A stretch of 64,000 nucleotides of DNA, from the NCBI GenBank assembly GCA_015039315.1, contig WIDE01000009.1, positions 1 through 64,000 on the forward strand. The letters run 5' to 3'. Positions 44,051-55,831 of the stretch are shown piece after piece. The position numbers and the translations under genes are program-made. Source of the DNA: Clavulina sp. PMI_390 (taxonomy: Eukaryota; Basidiomycota; Agaricomycetes; Cantharellales; Hydnaceae). The notes under the pieces are model-generated. The model did not search any database and had not been told where the DNA came from. It was given only the letters and a program-made list of their open reading frames with translations. Position 1 is the stretch's first letter. Each line of letters opens with the position of its first letter.

Positions 44051-47000
44051 ATGGTGGTCTCCCTACTAGCCAGCAGTAATGTGTGTGGAACTCCTTTTTG
44101 CGCGGTGGTGGTGCCACTCGTCTGACTGAGCCGTCATTCCTCAGCTCTGCGCTGCTAGATCGTCACTCCTTCACTTTCATGCACCTCATCTAATATCAAG
44201 AAACCTTAGAAATGTGATTCCGAGAGCCTCAACGGTATGCACTCACTCCTGCGCTTAGGGTCGACCTCAGACTGAGTTTCTGTGCCATAGCTTGCCAGAA
44301 ACCTGCATACGACTCCCCCAGAGTCCAAGAATGTCAACCCCACCTCTTCAAATACCCCCGCCCCATCCCTCCTCTCCACATCTGCAACAGCATCCGCATC
44401 AACGACTGGGCCATCAATATCTCAGTTGGGTCTCCGGTCACTATCCTTTAACATCTTCAACCGCCAAGCCACTCCATCCCCTATCGCACTCGTCCGCATG
44501 ACCCGTCTAGAGGCAGACGCAAATGCACATCCTACCGACGCCGACAAGCAGCTAGCATTCTGGACCGAACTCCTCAACTATCCATCTGGGCAAAAGCGCA
44601 TACTCTCCCGTTACGAGCGTCTCCTCGAGTTTGACAAGCATTCCCCGCTCCTTCGTTCTCCCGAGCTATTTGAAGTCTACATCAAGGCCTTGTTAGCGAC
44701 CAATCAGCCTGGCGCCATTGACTCCGCTGTACGAAGCCGTGACGCGGCCCTGGCGTTACCTGTCCCTGAACCTGAAGCCATCCCAGAACCTGCGCCTCTC
44801 ACTCCCAGTCAATTAATCGCTCGTGATGTTGTCAGCGCAGCTGCGGCAGCTCCCAAGGACAGTTGGACGTCATCTCTTCGAAAGGGTTTGGCAGGTGCAA
44901 CGACGAGTGGCGCTGTGAGCCAAGAAGCTACTGGTACCTCGGGCGGCCGAACGAATCCTGTTCATGTCGTTATTGAAGAACGTGAGTGAAACTATATCCC
45001 ATTATATGACTCATATCAAGCCACTGACATACCTTCCTCTTTGACTGCAGCCAAAGGATCGTTCTTCTGGAAGACTGCGCGCTTCGTTTTCCTCACCGGT
45101 CTCTTCATGTTTATTGGCATCACGGTTCTGTCGATGGTCTTGGAGTCTACTGGGATAGCCCGTGCTGCTGCTGCGCCCCGCAATATGGAGTTTGAACCTG
45201 GAGCGAACCAGAAGATTTTCAAGTTCACCGATGTCCACGGTGTTGACGAAGCCAAGGAGGTTAGTGTTCATTCGCTCACTCAACATCCCTCAGCTCACTC
45301 AGCGCCCTCTGTTTCAGGACCTGATGGAGATCGTGGAATTCTTGAAGGACCCAAGTAGCTTTTCAGCGCTTGGTGGTCGGCTACCCAAAGGTGTCCTTTT
45401 GACAGGTCCTCCTGGTACCGGAAAGACCCTGCTCGCACGAGCTGTCGCTGGAGAAGCTGGTGTGGTATGTCATTTTCAATAACAAACCATTCTTTCGCTA
45501 ATGCTAACTCTTTTCTTGCGTATAGCCTTTCCTCTTTGCTTCGGGGTAGGTATCGACTTCATTTATGGCAGATCTCTTACTCACAAAATTCGTAGATCGG
45601 AGTTCGACGAGATGTACGTCGGTGTGGGAGCCAAGAGGATCCGAGAACTGTTCGCTGCCGCCAGGAAGAAGCAGCCGGCAATCATATTCATTGATGAGTT
45701 GGATGCTGTTGGTGGCCGAAGGAGCTCGCGTGACCAAGTAAGGCCCTATCCCACATTTGACTAAATATATCTCCCGCCTGGCCATGCGCACATTCTGAGA
45801 CATTTTGGTTGGTTATTTCTCTGCCATAGCAATATGTCAAGCAAACCCTTAACCAGCTGCTAGTTGAGCTTGATGGGTTCAACCCAACTGGTACGCCGTT
45901 CTATCCTTGTTTTCGTCTCACCATCACACTAATATTTCGTTATGACATAGATGGTATCATCATTATCGGTGCCACTAACTTCCCAGAAATGCTCGATAAG
46001 TACGTATTTCAGGTATGCTTATCGATTCTCGCTCACAGTTTTCTTCCAGGGCTCTCGTTCGTCCCGGTCGATTCGACAAAACGGTTGCAGTTCCACTGCC
46101 TGATGTCAGAGGGCGAGTTCAGATCCTGATACATCATATGCAGAATATTATCGCTTCTCCAGGTACGAGCTGACGCAACTCACGACCTCAAGCCCAGCCC
46201 TCTGACCTATCTGGCATCGTAGATGTTGATATCGACGTGCTAGCCCGTGGTACCCCAGGATTTTCTGGCGCGGAGCTCGAGAACATGGTGAATCAGGCTG
46301 CGGTCTACGCCGCTCGCCGCGGAGCCACTGCTGTTCAGCTTCCTGACTTGGAATGGGCTAAAGACAAGATCTTGATGGGCACAGAGCGCACGAGTGCTTA
46401 TATCGCAGAGGATGTTAAGCGTGCGACGGCCGTTCACGAGAGTGGTCACGCCCTCGTGGCTCTGTTCACCAAAGCATCGATGCCGTTGCACAAGGTTACT
46501 TGCGTTCCGAGAGGCCATGCCTTGGGCTTGGTGAGTGCAGAATTTGTGATTAGGCCTTATGAAATTGGGGCTGACGATTAATTTGTAGACGCAACGCCTT
46601 CCAAAGGATGATAGACATTCAGTCTCATGGAAAGAATACATGGCTGATATCGACGTTGCTCTAGGTGGCCGTGTGGCTGAGGAGATTGGTGAGTTGCTTT
46701 GTATGTGACTCTGGTGTTAGCACTGACTCATGCGATCACAGTCTATGGCAAGGAGGAAGTTTCAAGCGGTTCATCGAGCGATTTGCGGTCTGCGAGCTCA
46801 ATCGCTAACTCTATGGTTCAGGTATGTTACTAGTGCTGCCCGTCTGAGGTATGGGGTACCATCCATGCTCAACGCTATAAACCAAATGGTAGCGATGGGG
46901 TTACTCAGATACCGTTGGTTTGGCCTACTACGACACCAAGGACAATTCAATGAGCACGACCAAGCGAGAGCAGATTGAATCCGAAGTTGACAAGTACGTC

Positions 47001-47445
47001 TGCATCACTCGCAACTGCATTACAGCGATGCTGATAAATTTGTGTAATATCAACGAAGAATGCTCCGCGAGTCCCAGGAACGCGTCCGCGAGTTGCTGAC
47101 CACTCACCGTGAAGAATTGGACTTGCTGACAGAAGCCCTCGTCGAATACGAGACTCTGGACCTCAAGGCTAGTTTTACCTTGATCCCTGCCACTTATCTA
47201 CCTTCTCACCCATTGCTACACTACAGGAGGTAGAACAAGTAATAAAGCGAAAGGGGATTCGGGATGGTGAACATCGAAGTCCTAAACCATCGCCTGGGGC
47301 ATACACAGGCATTCCTGTTCCTGAAGGAGATGGCTCTGGTGGGTTTGGAGTCCCACCTGGGGTGCTACCTCCTGGAGTGCGAGGTGCTCCCCTGCCTCAT
47401 CCTGGGCCGCAACCTGCGGCATCAGAAAGGACAGGGGAGCAGTAG
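44051..47445 (+). CDS. YME1: Mitochondrial i-AAA protease
   Basis: Sixteen exons join to 822 codons; the first is only 10 codons (44051-44080). The Arg/Ser/Leu-rich N-terminus ([20 protein letters not shown]) is a matrix-targeting sequence. One transmembrane segment lies at [20 protein letters not shown]. The AAA module has Walker A GPPGTGKT, Walker [13 protein letters not shown] and the second region of homology with LVRPGRFD. The M41 protease part has the zinc site HESGH followed by [13 protein letters not shown] and [13 protein letters not shown]. Fungal Yme1 degrades and chaperones inner-membrane and intermembrane-space proteins. Intron 15 (47168-47226) uses a GC donor. The tail past KRKGIRDG is unusually Gly/Pro-rich. 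Confidence 0.94.
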
Positions 47446-47702
47446 GCTCATGTTCGTTGGTTGATATTTGATCCCCCCTTCCTCCATGTATCATATCATT
47501 TTCGTCGTAATATGCGCAATTAGAACCTCGCTCTGCAATCCATTCTTCATTCATTCTGCTACTCCTGCCCTCTGGCCAACCTAACGATGATCAACTGGGG
47601 GGAGTGACAGGAACTGCGAACATGTTCACTGCCCACACTCAAGTCCCTCCATCTCTCTGAGAAGTTCTTAGGTTGGGCTGGAACCACCTTCCTCTAGTCA
47701 AG

Positions 47703-50700
47703 ATGGACTTTGTGACCCAATATCTCCGGGCTCCTACTAAATCTGCTCCAGTTGAACCTGTAGTCGCGTTTGATGCTGCCTGGAAGGGCATCCAGGTTCG
47801 TTGACGACCACTTGTAGTTCGACTGTATTTTTGATTCCTTGGCATTCGCACCGAACAATGAGTAGTCTACTCTGGAGCGCCCAGATGAGCGCCAGCTTGC
47901 GCGTGGGATTCAGTTCACAAAAGTTGTGGACCAGCTCCAGTTTATGGCTGGTGCATTGATCGAGGAAGCAATATCAACCGAGGAAGGGTGAGTGGCCGTG
48001 GCACCCCCTCGCCGCGTCTTGAGCTAACCTATTATTCTCTGCTTTAGCGCGACAGGAAACTGTCTCGAATATATTCTGAAGAACGGTACAGCACTCTCCC
48101 TATCCATCTCTCGATCTGGCTGACGCGTGCAAATGTGCAGATGTCCTTGGTGACCTTGTCCGACTGAGCGAAAGCGATCGACCGTTTGGTGTACAAGCCG
48201 AAGTGCTTAGCACGATCATAAGACTAGTTTCTGCTTTGGACGAGCACTTTCTGGTGCACTCTGCAGTCCACAGGGCCGTGATTCGCCTTCTACGAATATG
48301 TGTTGGTGACGAGATCCAAGAGCCGGTGGACGGCTCCAGACCAATGGGAGCTGCGGGTTCATCTATACACGCTGACCCATCGGAGTACGAGCTTGAGCGT
48401 AAGCACCTAGGTCTAGCTGTACCCATCTCATCCTAACCAAGCATGACTTTTCTTAGTGGTTGACCTGCTCTGCACCCTATGCACACGAATACGCACATTC
48501 CCCGCCCTCCTTTTGATATTTCTTCATGACAAAAACTGGTATATCGCCCCCAACACCCCCAAGCCAGATGAAGACGAAGACGAGGAAGAGACTGAGCCCG
48601 ACACTTCAGAGACTTCCCTAGAGCCCCGTTCACCCTCCCCTGCATTCTCCGCTGCCTCCACCATCACATCTGCCCCTTCTGCTGCAGTGCCACGAAAACC
48701 AGAATACGAATTCTTGATCTTTAACTACCTTCTTCGGTTCATTCATCGAGAAGGGAAGATTGGTGACCTTGCAAGGGGTGGTATAATCTCTCTCATCGAC
48801 GTTGCGATGACAGCGGGGGAGGTGATCTCTAGCAGCCCCGTCCTTACTGTTTCCACTCCGACCGCAAATTCAGACAGCCTCGATGCGGTTGGAGAAGCTG
48901 CCTTGGCATTAGCAGAGTATATTCTCGATGGGGACTTCTCCGACGTGTTGTGCGCTGGTCTGGGTGCGGTCTATTCCGAACTCCCAACCAAGCTTGAAGT
49001 GAAGCATGTTGATGATGGTGCTCAGGGTATGGTCCTTGGTGGCCTGTCCGACGAAGCTCGAGTTCAGAAGGAGAAGGATGACCAGCTCCGAGCGCTGACT
49101 ACAGGAGTGATATTATCGACTGATCCCTTATTCAAGGCACGACTCGATCACTTTTTGAAACTCTTGGAGTTTGTCCAGGACGTACTGCTTCGTATCAGTG
49201 GACGTATGGACGACCCGCTTCAAAAGTCATTCGCCCCTTCTGCTATCGTGGGTGCTGCAGTGACGCAGGCTGTTATGGAGCGGTTCAGAACTACATTCTT
49301 GAAGAACGTTCTCTACCCTTCTCTACTCGAGTGCTCGGATGTCGACGGTAGCTCAGTCGCCGTGATGGTATACATCGACGAGATGCTGCGAGCACTGTCG
49401 GAAGCCTCGCTTACGGACCTCATCCTTGCATTTTTGATGAGCGAGGAGGATGACGAGGAGCATAATCGCCCTGCAAAGTTCCGTGGGGAACGCGTTCTTG
49501 ATGGGAGACAAATGAAACGCGCAAAGAAGGCGAGGCGGAAGAGCAGCGCCATGATTCTTCTCGAGGCCGTCAAGCCCGAAGACCCCAATTATTTCTCCTC
49601 CCTGGGACGATTTACCCTCAAAGACCTCATCATCACCAATCTTCGTTCTCCCGTCCAACCGTCCGCGACAGCCGCCTTGCGACTCCTTCGTTCCCTCTTC
49701 ACGAACCACTGTCATTTGACTGTTGATCACCTCATCACTGTCACCCGAGATCCTCGTGCAACAAATTTCCTCTCTGGAAAGCTGGGGCCTCGGTCAGACT
49801 CACCTGCTGTTGATGCGGACGAAGATGCTACCTTCTCGTATCTCAGCTCTTCAACTCCAAGACATCCTCGAGCGACGATCGGTCCGACGCAGGCCGATAC
49901 AACGATGCGTGACCATCAGGACGAGATCAAGATGTACGTTGACCTCGTTGGCCGTGTCGTGCCTCTGGAAGAACGTCGCTCGAAGAGCCATGCTCCCAAT
50001 GATGCTGGGCCCGGCCTGAGCACAGGCTATGAGAACTACGTGAACGATGCCATATTCACCATTCAAGACGAGTCCTGTTTTGTGGAGGATGATGAGAGTG
50101 TGCTGTCCATGCCACGGCATCGGTTGGTACCAACGGACTCCTTACTGGGGGCTTTGCTCCAATGCTTAAGACTATTCTTCTCGCACGGGCCAGAGCTTAA
50201 TGTTGAGCTAACTGGTGTCCTTGCGGCGATCTCAGCGTGCCCGCATCGTTCCATCACCGGCTGGCTTACTCCTGCGCTTCCTGAAGCCGAAGATGTCGAG
50301 TGGCCTGTTGAAACATACAATTCATTGCAGGCAAGCGGGATGCATGACGACGATGATCGCTCTGTCGATTTTGAAGCCGATGAGCTGTCGCGCTCGGGGG
50401 TCAAGCCTCCAAGAAAAAAGAAGAACGACAAAAGCCTACATCCGGTGCTTTATGTGATCTTCTCTGGCCTCGTTGACCAACTGGCGCGCTATCGGCGAAC
50501 AGTAGAAGAGTTTGATCGCTATCTCGAGGAGCGGAGGCAAGGTCTCCTGTTCACAGAGAATATCAATGATGCTCTCAATCTACATTTCGAGCTCAGCTCT
50601 GATGCAACGGCCGCGCGAGCTGTCACGGGCGCCCGCCAAGCCCCCTCTCCCCCTCCAAACACCCCAGCGAAAGCTCTCGCCAAAAACGCTGTCGCAAGCG

Positions 50701-51173
50701 TAACTGCCCTCTTCAACCCAAAGAAGAAGAGCACGCCTCCCAAGCCCAAGCCTCAAGCCAGCGAGCCCCCTCGAACACCCGCAAACAAGAGCACACGGAA
50801 CCTGGCTACGATGCCCACTACACCCTTTTCTCCCCACTACAGCCGGACAAGCGCCATTGATGTTGAGGCATTTGTTGCGCCGGGGCCTGCTACAGGGCCT
50901 TGGTCCCCACGAGGGGGAGTGCAGACTGAAGCTGCTCAGGATATCCCCTCCTTTGGATCGTTCATGGATGATGATGATGTTTTTACCTCTAATCCGTCTG
51001 GGCGCAACGCAACGTCCTCCAAGGAGATGGATTTGGAGCTCAGAGCCGCAGCCCATGTCAGCCTGTCGCAATTGCTGGACAATGTGGTTATTCTTGAAGA
51101 GTCCATGAAAGAATTAGCTGCGATTGTTCAAGTTCGGCGTAGTATTGGGATAGATGGCCTGCGATATATTTGA
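47703..51173 (+). CDS. FHF complex / Hook-interacting protein family (FHIP, RAI16-like)
   Basis: Five exons (47703-47795, 47866-47987, 48048-48085, 48141-48398, 48457-51173) join to 1075 codons. It starts MDFVTQYLRAP and has the helical RAI16/FHIP core (LEYILKNDVLGDLV, VDLLCTLCTRIRTFPALLLI, YEFLIFNYLLRFIHREGKIG). The conserved C-terminal helix reads LSQLLDNVVILEESMKELAAI. Acidic insertions (residues around EDEDEEETEPD) and a Pro/Lys-rich linker lie between. In fungi FHIP joins FTS and Hook to link early endosomes to dynein, which suits long-range hyphal transport. Ser/Pro-rich low-complexity stretches between helices are probably disordered. Confidence 0.8.
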
Positions 51174-51654
51174 TACCTGATTCAAGGCTTTCCAGCTTCC
51201 GTGTTCTTTATACCCATATATGTAGATTTCGTAATCGACGTCGAATTTCCTGGAATGGAACAGCGTCATGAGTGGTGCCTTGTTGGGTTGACAAATAAAA
51301 ACAATGTTGCGAGCATTGTGTCATGGGGAGCTCAGAGAGACCGCTGAATGTAACAGGAGGGGGTCGTACTAGCTTGAATACGTGTTCTGGTTGAAATATA
51401 TCCTTGCTAAAGCTCAAAAACTTGTTGAGATGTTGAGCGCTTAACTACATTAGTCCGGGCCCGGATAGATCCGTGTCTCCTGTCTCCGTCTTGGAAGCCT
51501 TGTCGACTAAGCTCGCGTCAGCGACGCCAGCCATCTCTAAGCACTGAGCTCGTATTCTGGGGTATCAGGCATACTATTTTCTCCGATAGACTCTGTTTGG
51601 GACCCTGCCTCGTGTTTCTGCCTTGTACCCGGCGGTGAACAACATCACTTGTTC
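51174..51654. other. Spacer between FHIP and PHD genes
   Basis: 481 bp holding the FHIP 3' end and the promoter of the next plus-strand gene. No further gene or clear core-promoter element is seen. Confidence 0.45.
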
Positions 51655-54600
51655 ATGCCTGCCCTTGGACTTTCCGAAAGGAAAAGACGATCGACATCGA
51701 ATAACGTCAACAACCCGTCTCCGCCATCGTCTCCTGTTCAACCATATACCCCGAATCTTGGCGTGGTAGCGCTGTCGACAACTGAGTTGCCTAAAGCGAA
51801 TATGGCTTCGAGTACTAGCTACTCTCCTCAGGTTGCCGATGAGAGCCCTGACGAAGCTACACCAGGCGCTATTCCCCAGTTAGTGAAGACTACAGATTTG
51901 TCACCGCAGAGATGATTAATCATGTTGCGATGATGATGCTCCCGATATGCAGTGCTTGGTCCTCGAATGGTGCAGGTCCTTCAAATTCTACGACCCAGCT
52001 GCTAACTCCGCAAAGGTACTTGATTCGTATACCTTTATCCATGTACCTCATTTGCTGAGAATCTGGTGTAGCCCATTGTCATTACCGCCGAGCTACGTGC
52101 GACCCATCCCCGAATCGCCGCTGACGAACCCGTACGTTGCATAATATGTTTCCATCTAACACCACCTTACTCCCAATAACCCCTTCAGATATCTTCATCC
52201 TACCCTCGGGGCAGTATTTTCGCCAAGGTGTGCCTCCGTCATTGTGTGATGTTGACATGTGAAACCTAACCCATGTCTCAGGAATGGGATGAACCACATA
52301 GCGCCGATGGAGGCGAGGATGAAACGTCCGGGCTTTTCGTAAGCCTTCCTTTCGCTCTCTCATCTGTATAAACTTTGAGCTAAACCACCGTCACAGTCGC
52401 GCACAGTCTGGCCAACAATCAGTGCAGCTCACACCACCCGCTTCAAGGTACGATTAGTGGATATCTATTATGAATGCTCGGCTGATGAACCGTTCTATCC
52501 AGTCCTATCGAGCCGAGATCAAATAGCCGGCTACACGCAGCCATGGCATCTGGGTTATTCCCAGACGATGAGTCGTCAGTAGTCGCCATTTGTTGACTGG
52601 ATCGAAATATGCTGAGTCAAATTACAGGATAATATCCACCCCTAGTGGTTCCATCTCTTCCATCGCTGGGTTGGAACCCCCACATGAGATCAGGAGCCGA
52701 TCAAGTTCATCACCGGCCACTCATCGTTCGATCACACCAGGTCCCAACACTTTGAAACCCCTCGGCAATCTTGCATCTCCCATCGCCAATGGATCCGGGC
52801 TCCTCCCCGCATTTGGAGATTCCTTTGACGAGAATTCTCGTACTCACCGTAGCAGTTCCCCAGCTGGGAGGTCCAGCGGTGCCGAAGATGTCATCGACGA
52901 TGTCTTCCGCATGAATTCTTCTGGCTTGTCAAGGTCTAGTTCCATTTCCGACATAAAACCTCTACGTAGACCACCGCCTGTGGGTCGCGGCGTTGATGCA
53001 AGGCGAATCCAGTCCACGATGAGTGAGCCGCGTCCTCTTCGCAGTGCCACTCAGAGAGCGGTCCCAGCAACACCCATCCCGGACCACGTCAAGAACGGTG
53101 CTGGGATTTCGTTTTCGCCTATCAAAGGCCGTCGTATCCAGCTGCAGAGACCAGCTTCCCCTGCGCCAGCTCCCGTGGTTGCTCCAGCTCCATTGTCTCC
53201 TAAACCTCCGCCGCCTCCAGCAGTAGTGTCCAATATCACCATGCAGTGGCTGCAGTCCGGCCCAGCTACTCCTCGGCATCAGCGCGTAGCAGAATCCTCG
53301 CCAGACTCCGCTGAACGAGAATTAAAGAAGCGCAAGCGCCTCCAAGCGTTCGTGGATACGTCGGTTGGTCTTGCCAGTCCGAGCAAGAACAAGAATAAAT
53401 CTCCACTGAAGCCAGTTGAAGTCAAAGGCATGGGTCGATTGGCACTACATCCCAAGGAGCTCAAAGTTGAGTGGGTAACAGTGGCCACCCCTCGTCGGTC
53501 AGGAAAGAGACGTGGAAAGCGACGCGCGAACGATGGCACACCTTCTCACCGCAAGAAGCTCACCGCATTCGGGCTCGATGTGCGAGAAGATCCACTCAAG
53601 GCGAAGCGTCGTCGGCCTCCTGGAGTTCAAAGCGATTCCGAGGATGAGGATAGCGACGCTGATCATCCCGCATGGCCAGATCAAGAGTATCCATGGTCGG
53701 AGACAAAGCCAAAGCAACGAGAGCTGAGCCCTGGTGAGAGGGCGCGGATCCAGCAGCTTGAGCGTTTCTTCGACCGAGGGACAGATGATGAGGACTCGGA
53801 AGATGACTACGATGGTGCAGTTCTTCCTGTTGTTGAGCAGGCTCCTCCGCCTCCGGTTCCTCGAGTGCCTTCCACTGGGGGTAAACTTGGTTCGAGACCC
53901 ACCTTGGGCAATACCCCTCTTCTCTCGCGATCCATGTCCGCTGCTTCAGACCAAGGCGATGCTCGTGCTGCCATCTTCGCCCGCCAGAAGGACCGCCCCT
54001 CTATAGGGCGATCCTCGTCTGGCCAGGTTGAGGTGGGTGTTGCTGAGTACATTCCTTCTGACGCCAACGACAACGACGCTGTGGCTGTGGATCCGGATAG
54101 CCAAGACGAGGAAGAAGACGATGGTATTATCAATTGTCTCTGTGGAAAGGAGCATGCAGACGTGCCAATGGTGCGATGCGATTCATGTCACACATGGACC
54201 CATCTTGAATGCGTTGGCATCGAGGACGAGTCCCAGCTAGCGGATGAGTGGTTCTGTTACAACTGCGAGCAGCGAAAGCTGGCCGAGCAGGCTGAGGATC
54301 TTCCTGTGGAGCCAACGTTCACATTAACAACAGAGACCCCTCGTCCACGAATCCCTGCATACATGAAGTTTTATAACCCCTTTGGTGGCTTCACAGATAC
54401 CCCTCTCTTCCCATCCAATACTTCTGACGTTCGTGGCATGACGCTCAAACCTCCTGTTACCCCCAAGACGTCCACATTCTCATCAAGCAGGTTTCGCACC
54501 CCAAGCTGGGACACGAGCGCTTTTCCTTCTAACAACCTTATTACACCTCGCACCCCTAATATGCAGAAGCAGCTGGACATGCGTGCATATACCACCCCCA

Positions 54601-54947
54601 AGTTCTTCCCTGGTGAGAAGGATAATGCTCCTGCCGGGCCATCTCATTTCGACCCTCTTTCTACGCCCTCTCGTGGCTTAGATCTTGGAACCCCTTTCCT
54701 TCACTCTTCTTCATCTGATCGTTACTTTACTGGTGCAAACCCCAACCCTCCAACTACCCCGCTACATCGGATCATCCCAAATGCTTTTCCTCAATCGTCA
54801 GGGATGACCGACGCACTACTTCGGCGTCCCGTGATGTACTTTCCTGGGACAGGTGGTGGTAGTCCGACACACTCAACCCCGCCGGCGCCATTCCCTACAA
54901 TCACCACGAAGGGCAAAGAGGCTCTCCGCAATCCTGCCCTGTCTTAA
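51655..54947 (+). CDS. PHD-finger nuclear protein
   Basis: Eight exons (51655-51878, 51953-52015, 52072-52131, 52189-52227, 52282-52338, 52397-52447, 52503-52574, 52628-54947) join to 961 codons. Most of the protein is disordered Ser/Pro-rich sequence with basic nuclear-localisation clusters (ERKRRS; KRRGKRRA near residue 460). One PHD finger is clear at about residue 660-710: CLCGKEHADVPMVRCDSC, then WTHLECVGI and WFCYNC, the Cys4-His-Cys3 pattern that usually reads histone H3 tails. A second conserved string, PAYMKFYNPFGGFTD, follows. Domain order resembles fungal chromatin-complex subunits, but I cannot name the complex. The first exons were placed by frame continuity and are less certain. 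Confidence 0.8.
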
Positions 54948-55831
54948 CCATTTTTATTCTTGCATAAGTAACTGTCATGTTTTATCTCTGTCACTCGCTT
55001 TGATTCTGTTCATGACTTGATGACTACCACGTCGACTGCGTATTCAACGACCCCTTTCTTGTCATTTTTTTTGTACCTGATCTCCGTGGCCAAGACCCTT
55101 GTTTTCAGGCCCAACTTGGTCATCTATATAGACCTTCACAAGTCTTGTTTTGTGTTGCCATGCGTAGGGCTTTCATATTTCAGTGATAATTCCATCAATA
55201 TCCAGAGAAGTGTCCAAAAAGACGAATATGATTGTCTAGCCCAACGATTTAGGTTACAGAAAGGTTCAACAGACAAGAAGACCTATACGATAAAGAAAAG
55301 TTGCAGCAAGAAGGAACGACTATGCTATAACGGCGCTATGGCGCGCATGCGCGAAGAACAGAATTGAGCGATGCCAACTGGTGCAATACGAATGATAGTT
55401 ACAACGAAATCAAGAAAGTCAAGCAGGTGCAAGGTAGGTTATAGGTGGGTAGGGAGGGTAAGGGCATATGCTTCAATGAATGATGTATGACGTTGTGATT
55501 GAGAAGAAATACAATGCGCTGTAATGGTAGAACTGAGGAAAAGGAAGGGAATTAATGGTGGTTCGGCGGATCGAGTCCATGGTGCAAATACATAAACGTG
55601 AAGGACAGGCCACGAAAACACGGGCGATCAACCGGGACTGTGTCCTCCACGAAAAAGCAGCAGGAGAAGAGCAGAGTGAATACGGCATCCACTCAGCCGA
55701 AAGCACTAAAAGTTACGTTAGGATACGAGTAGCACGGAAATATAGGTTCTGGGAAAGCAGAGGGATGATGTAGATGTTTTTTTTGGTGACTCGTCACAGA
55801 CGATTTTTTTTGGGGAAGGTACCAATGTGCC
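54948..55831. other. Convergent spacer, PHD and Pumilio genes
   Basis: 884 bp between two facing 3' ends. Open frames up to 116 codons have no family signature. The right part is A/G-rich on the plus strand, possibly a long 3' UTR of the Pumilio mRNA. Long 3' UTRs are common for Puf genes; no Puf site (TGTANATA) was pinned down. Confidence 0.45.
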
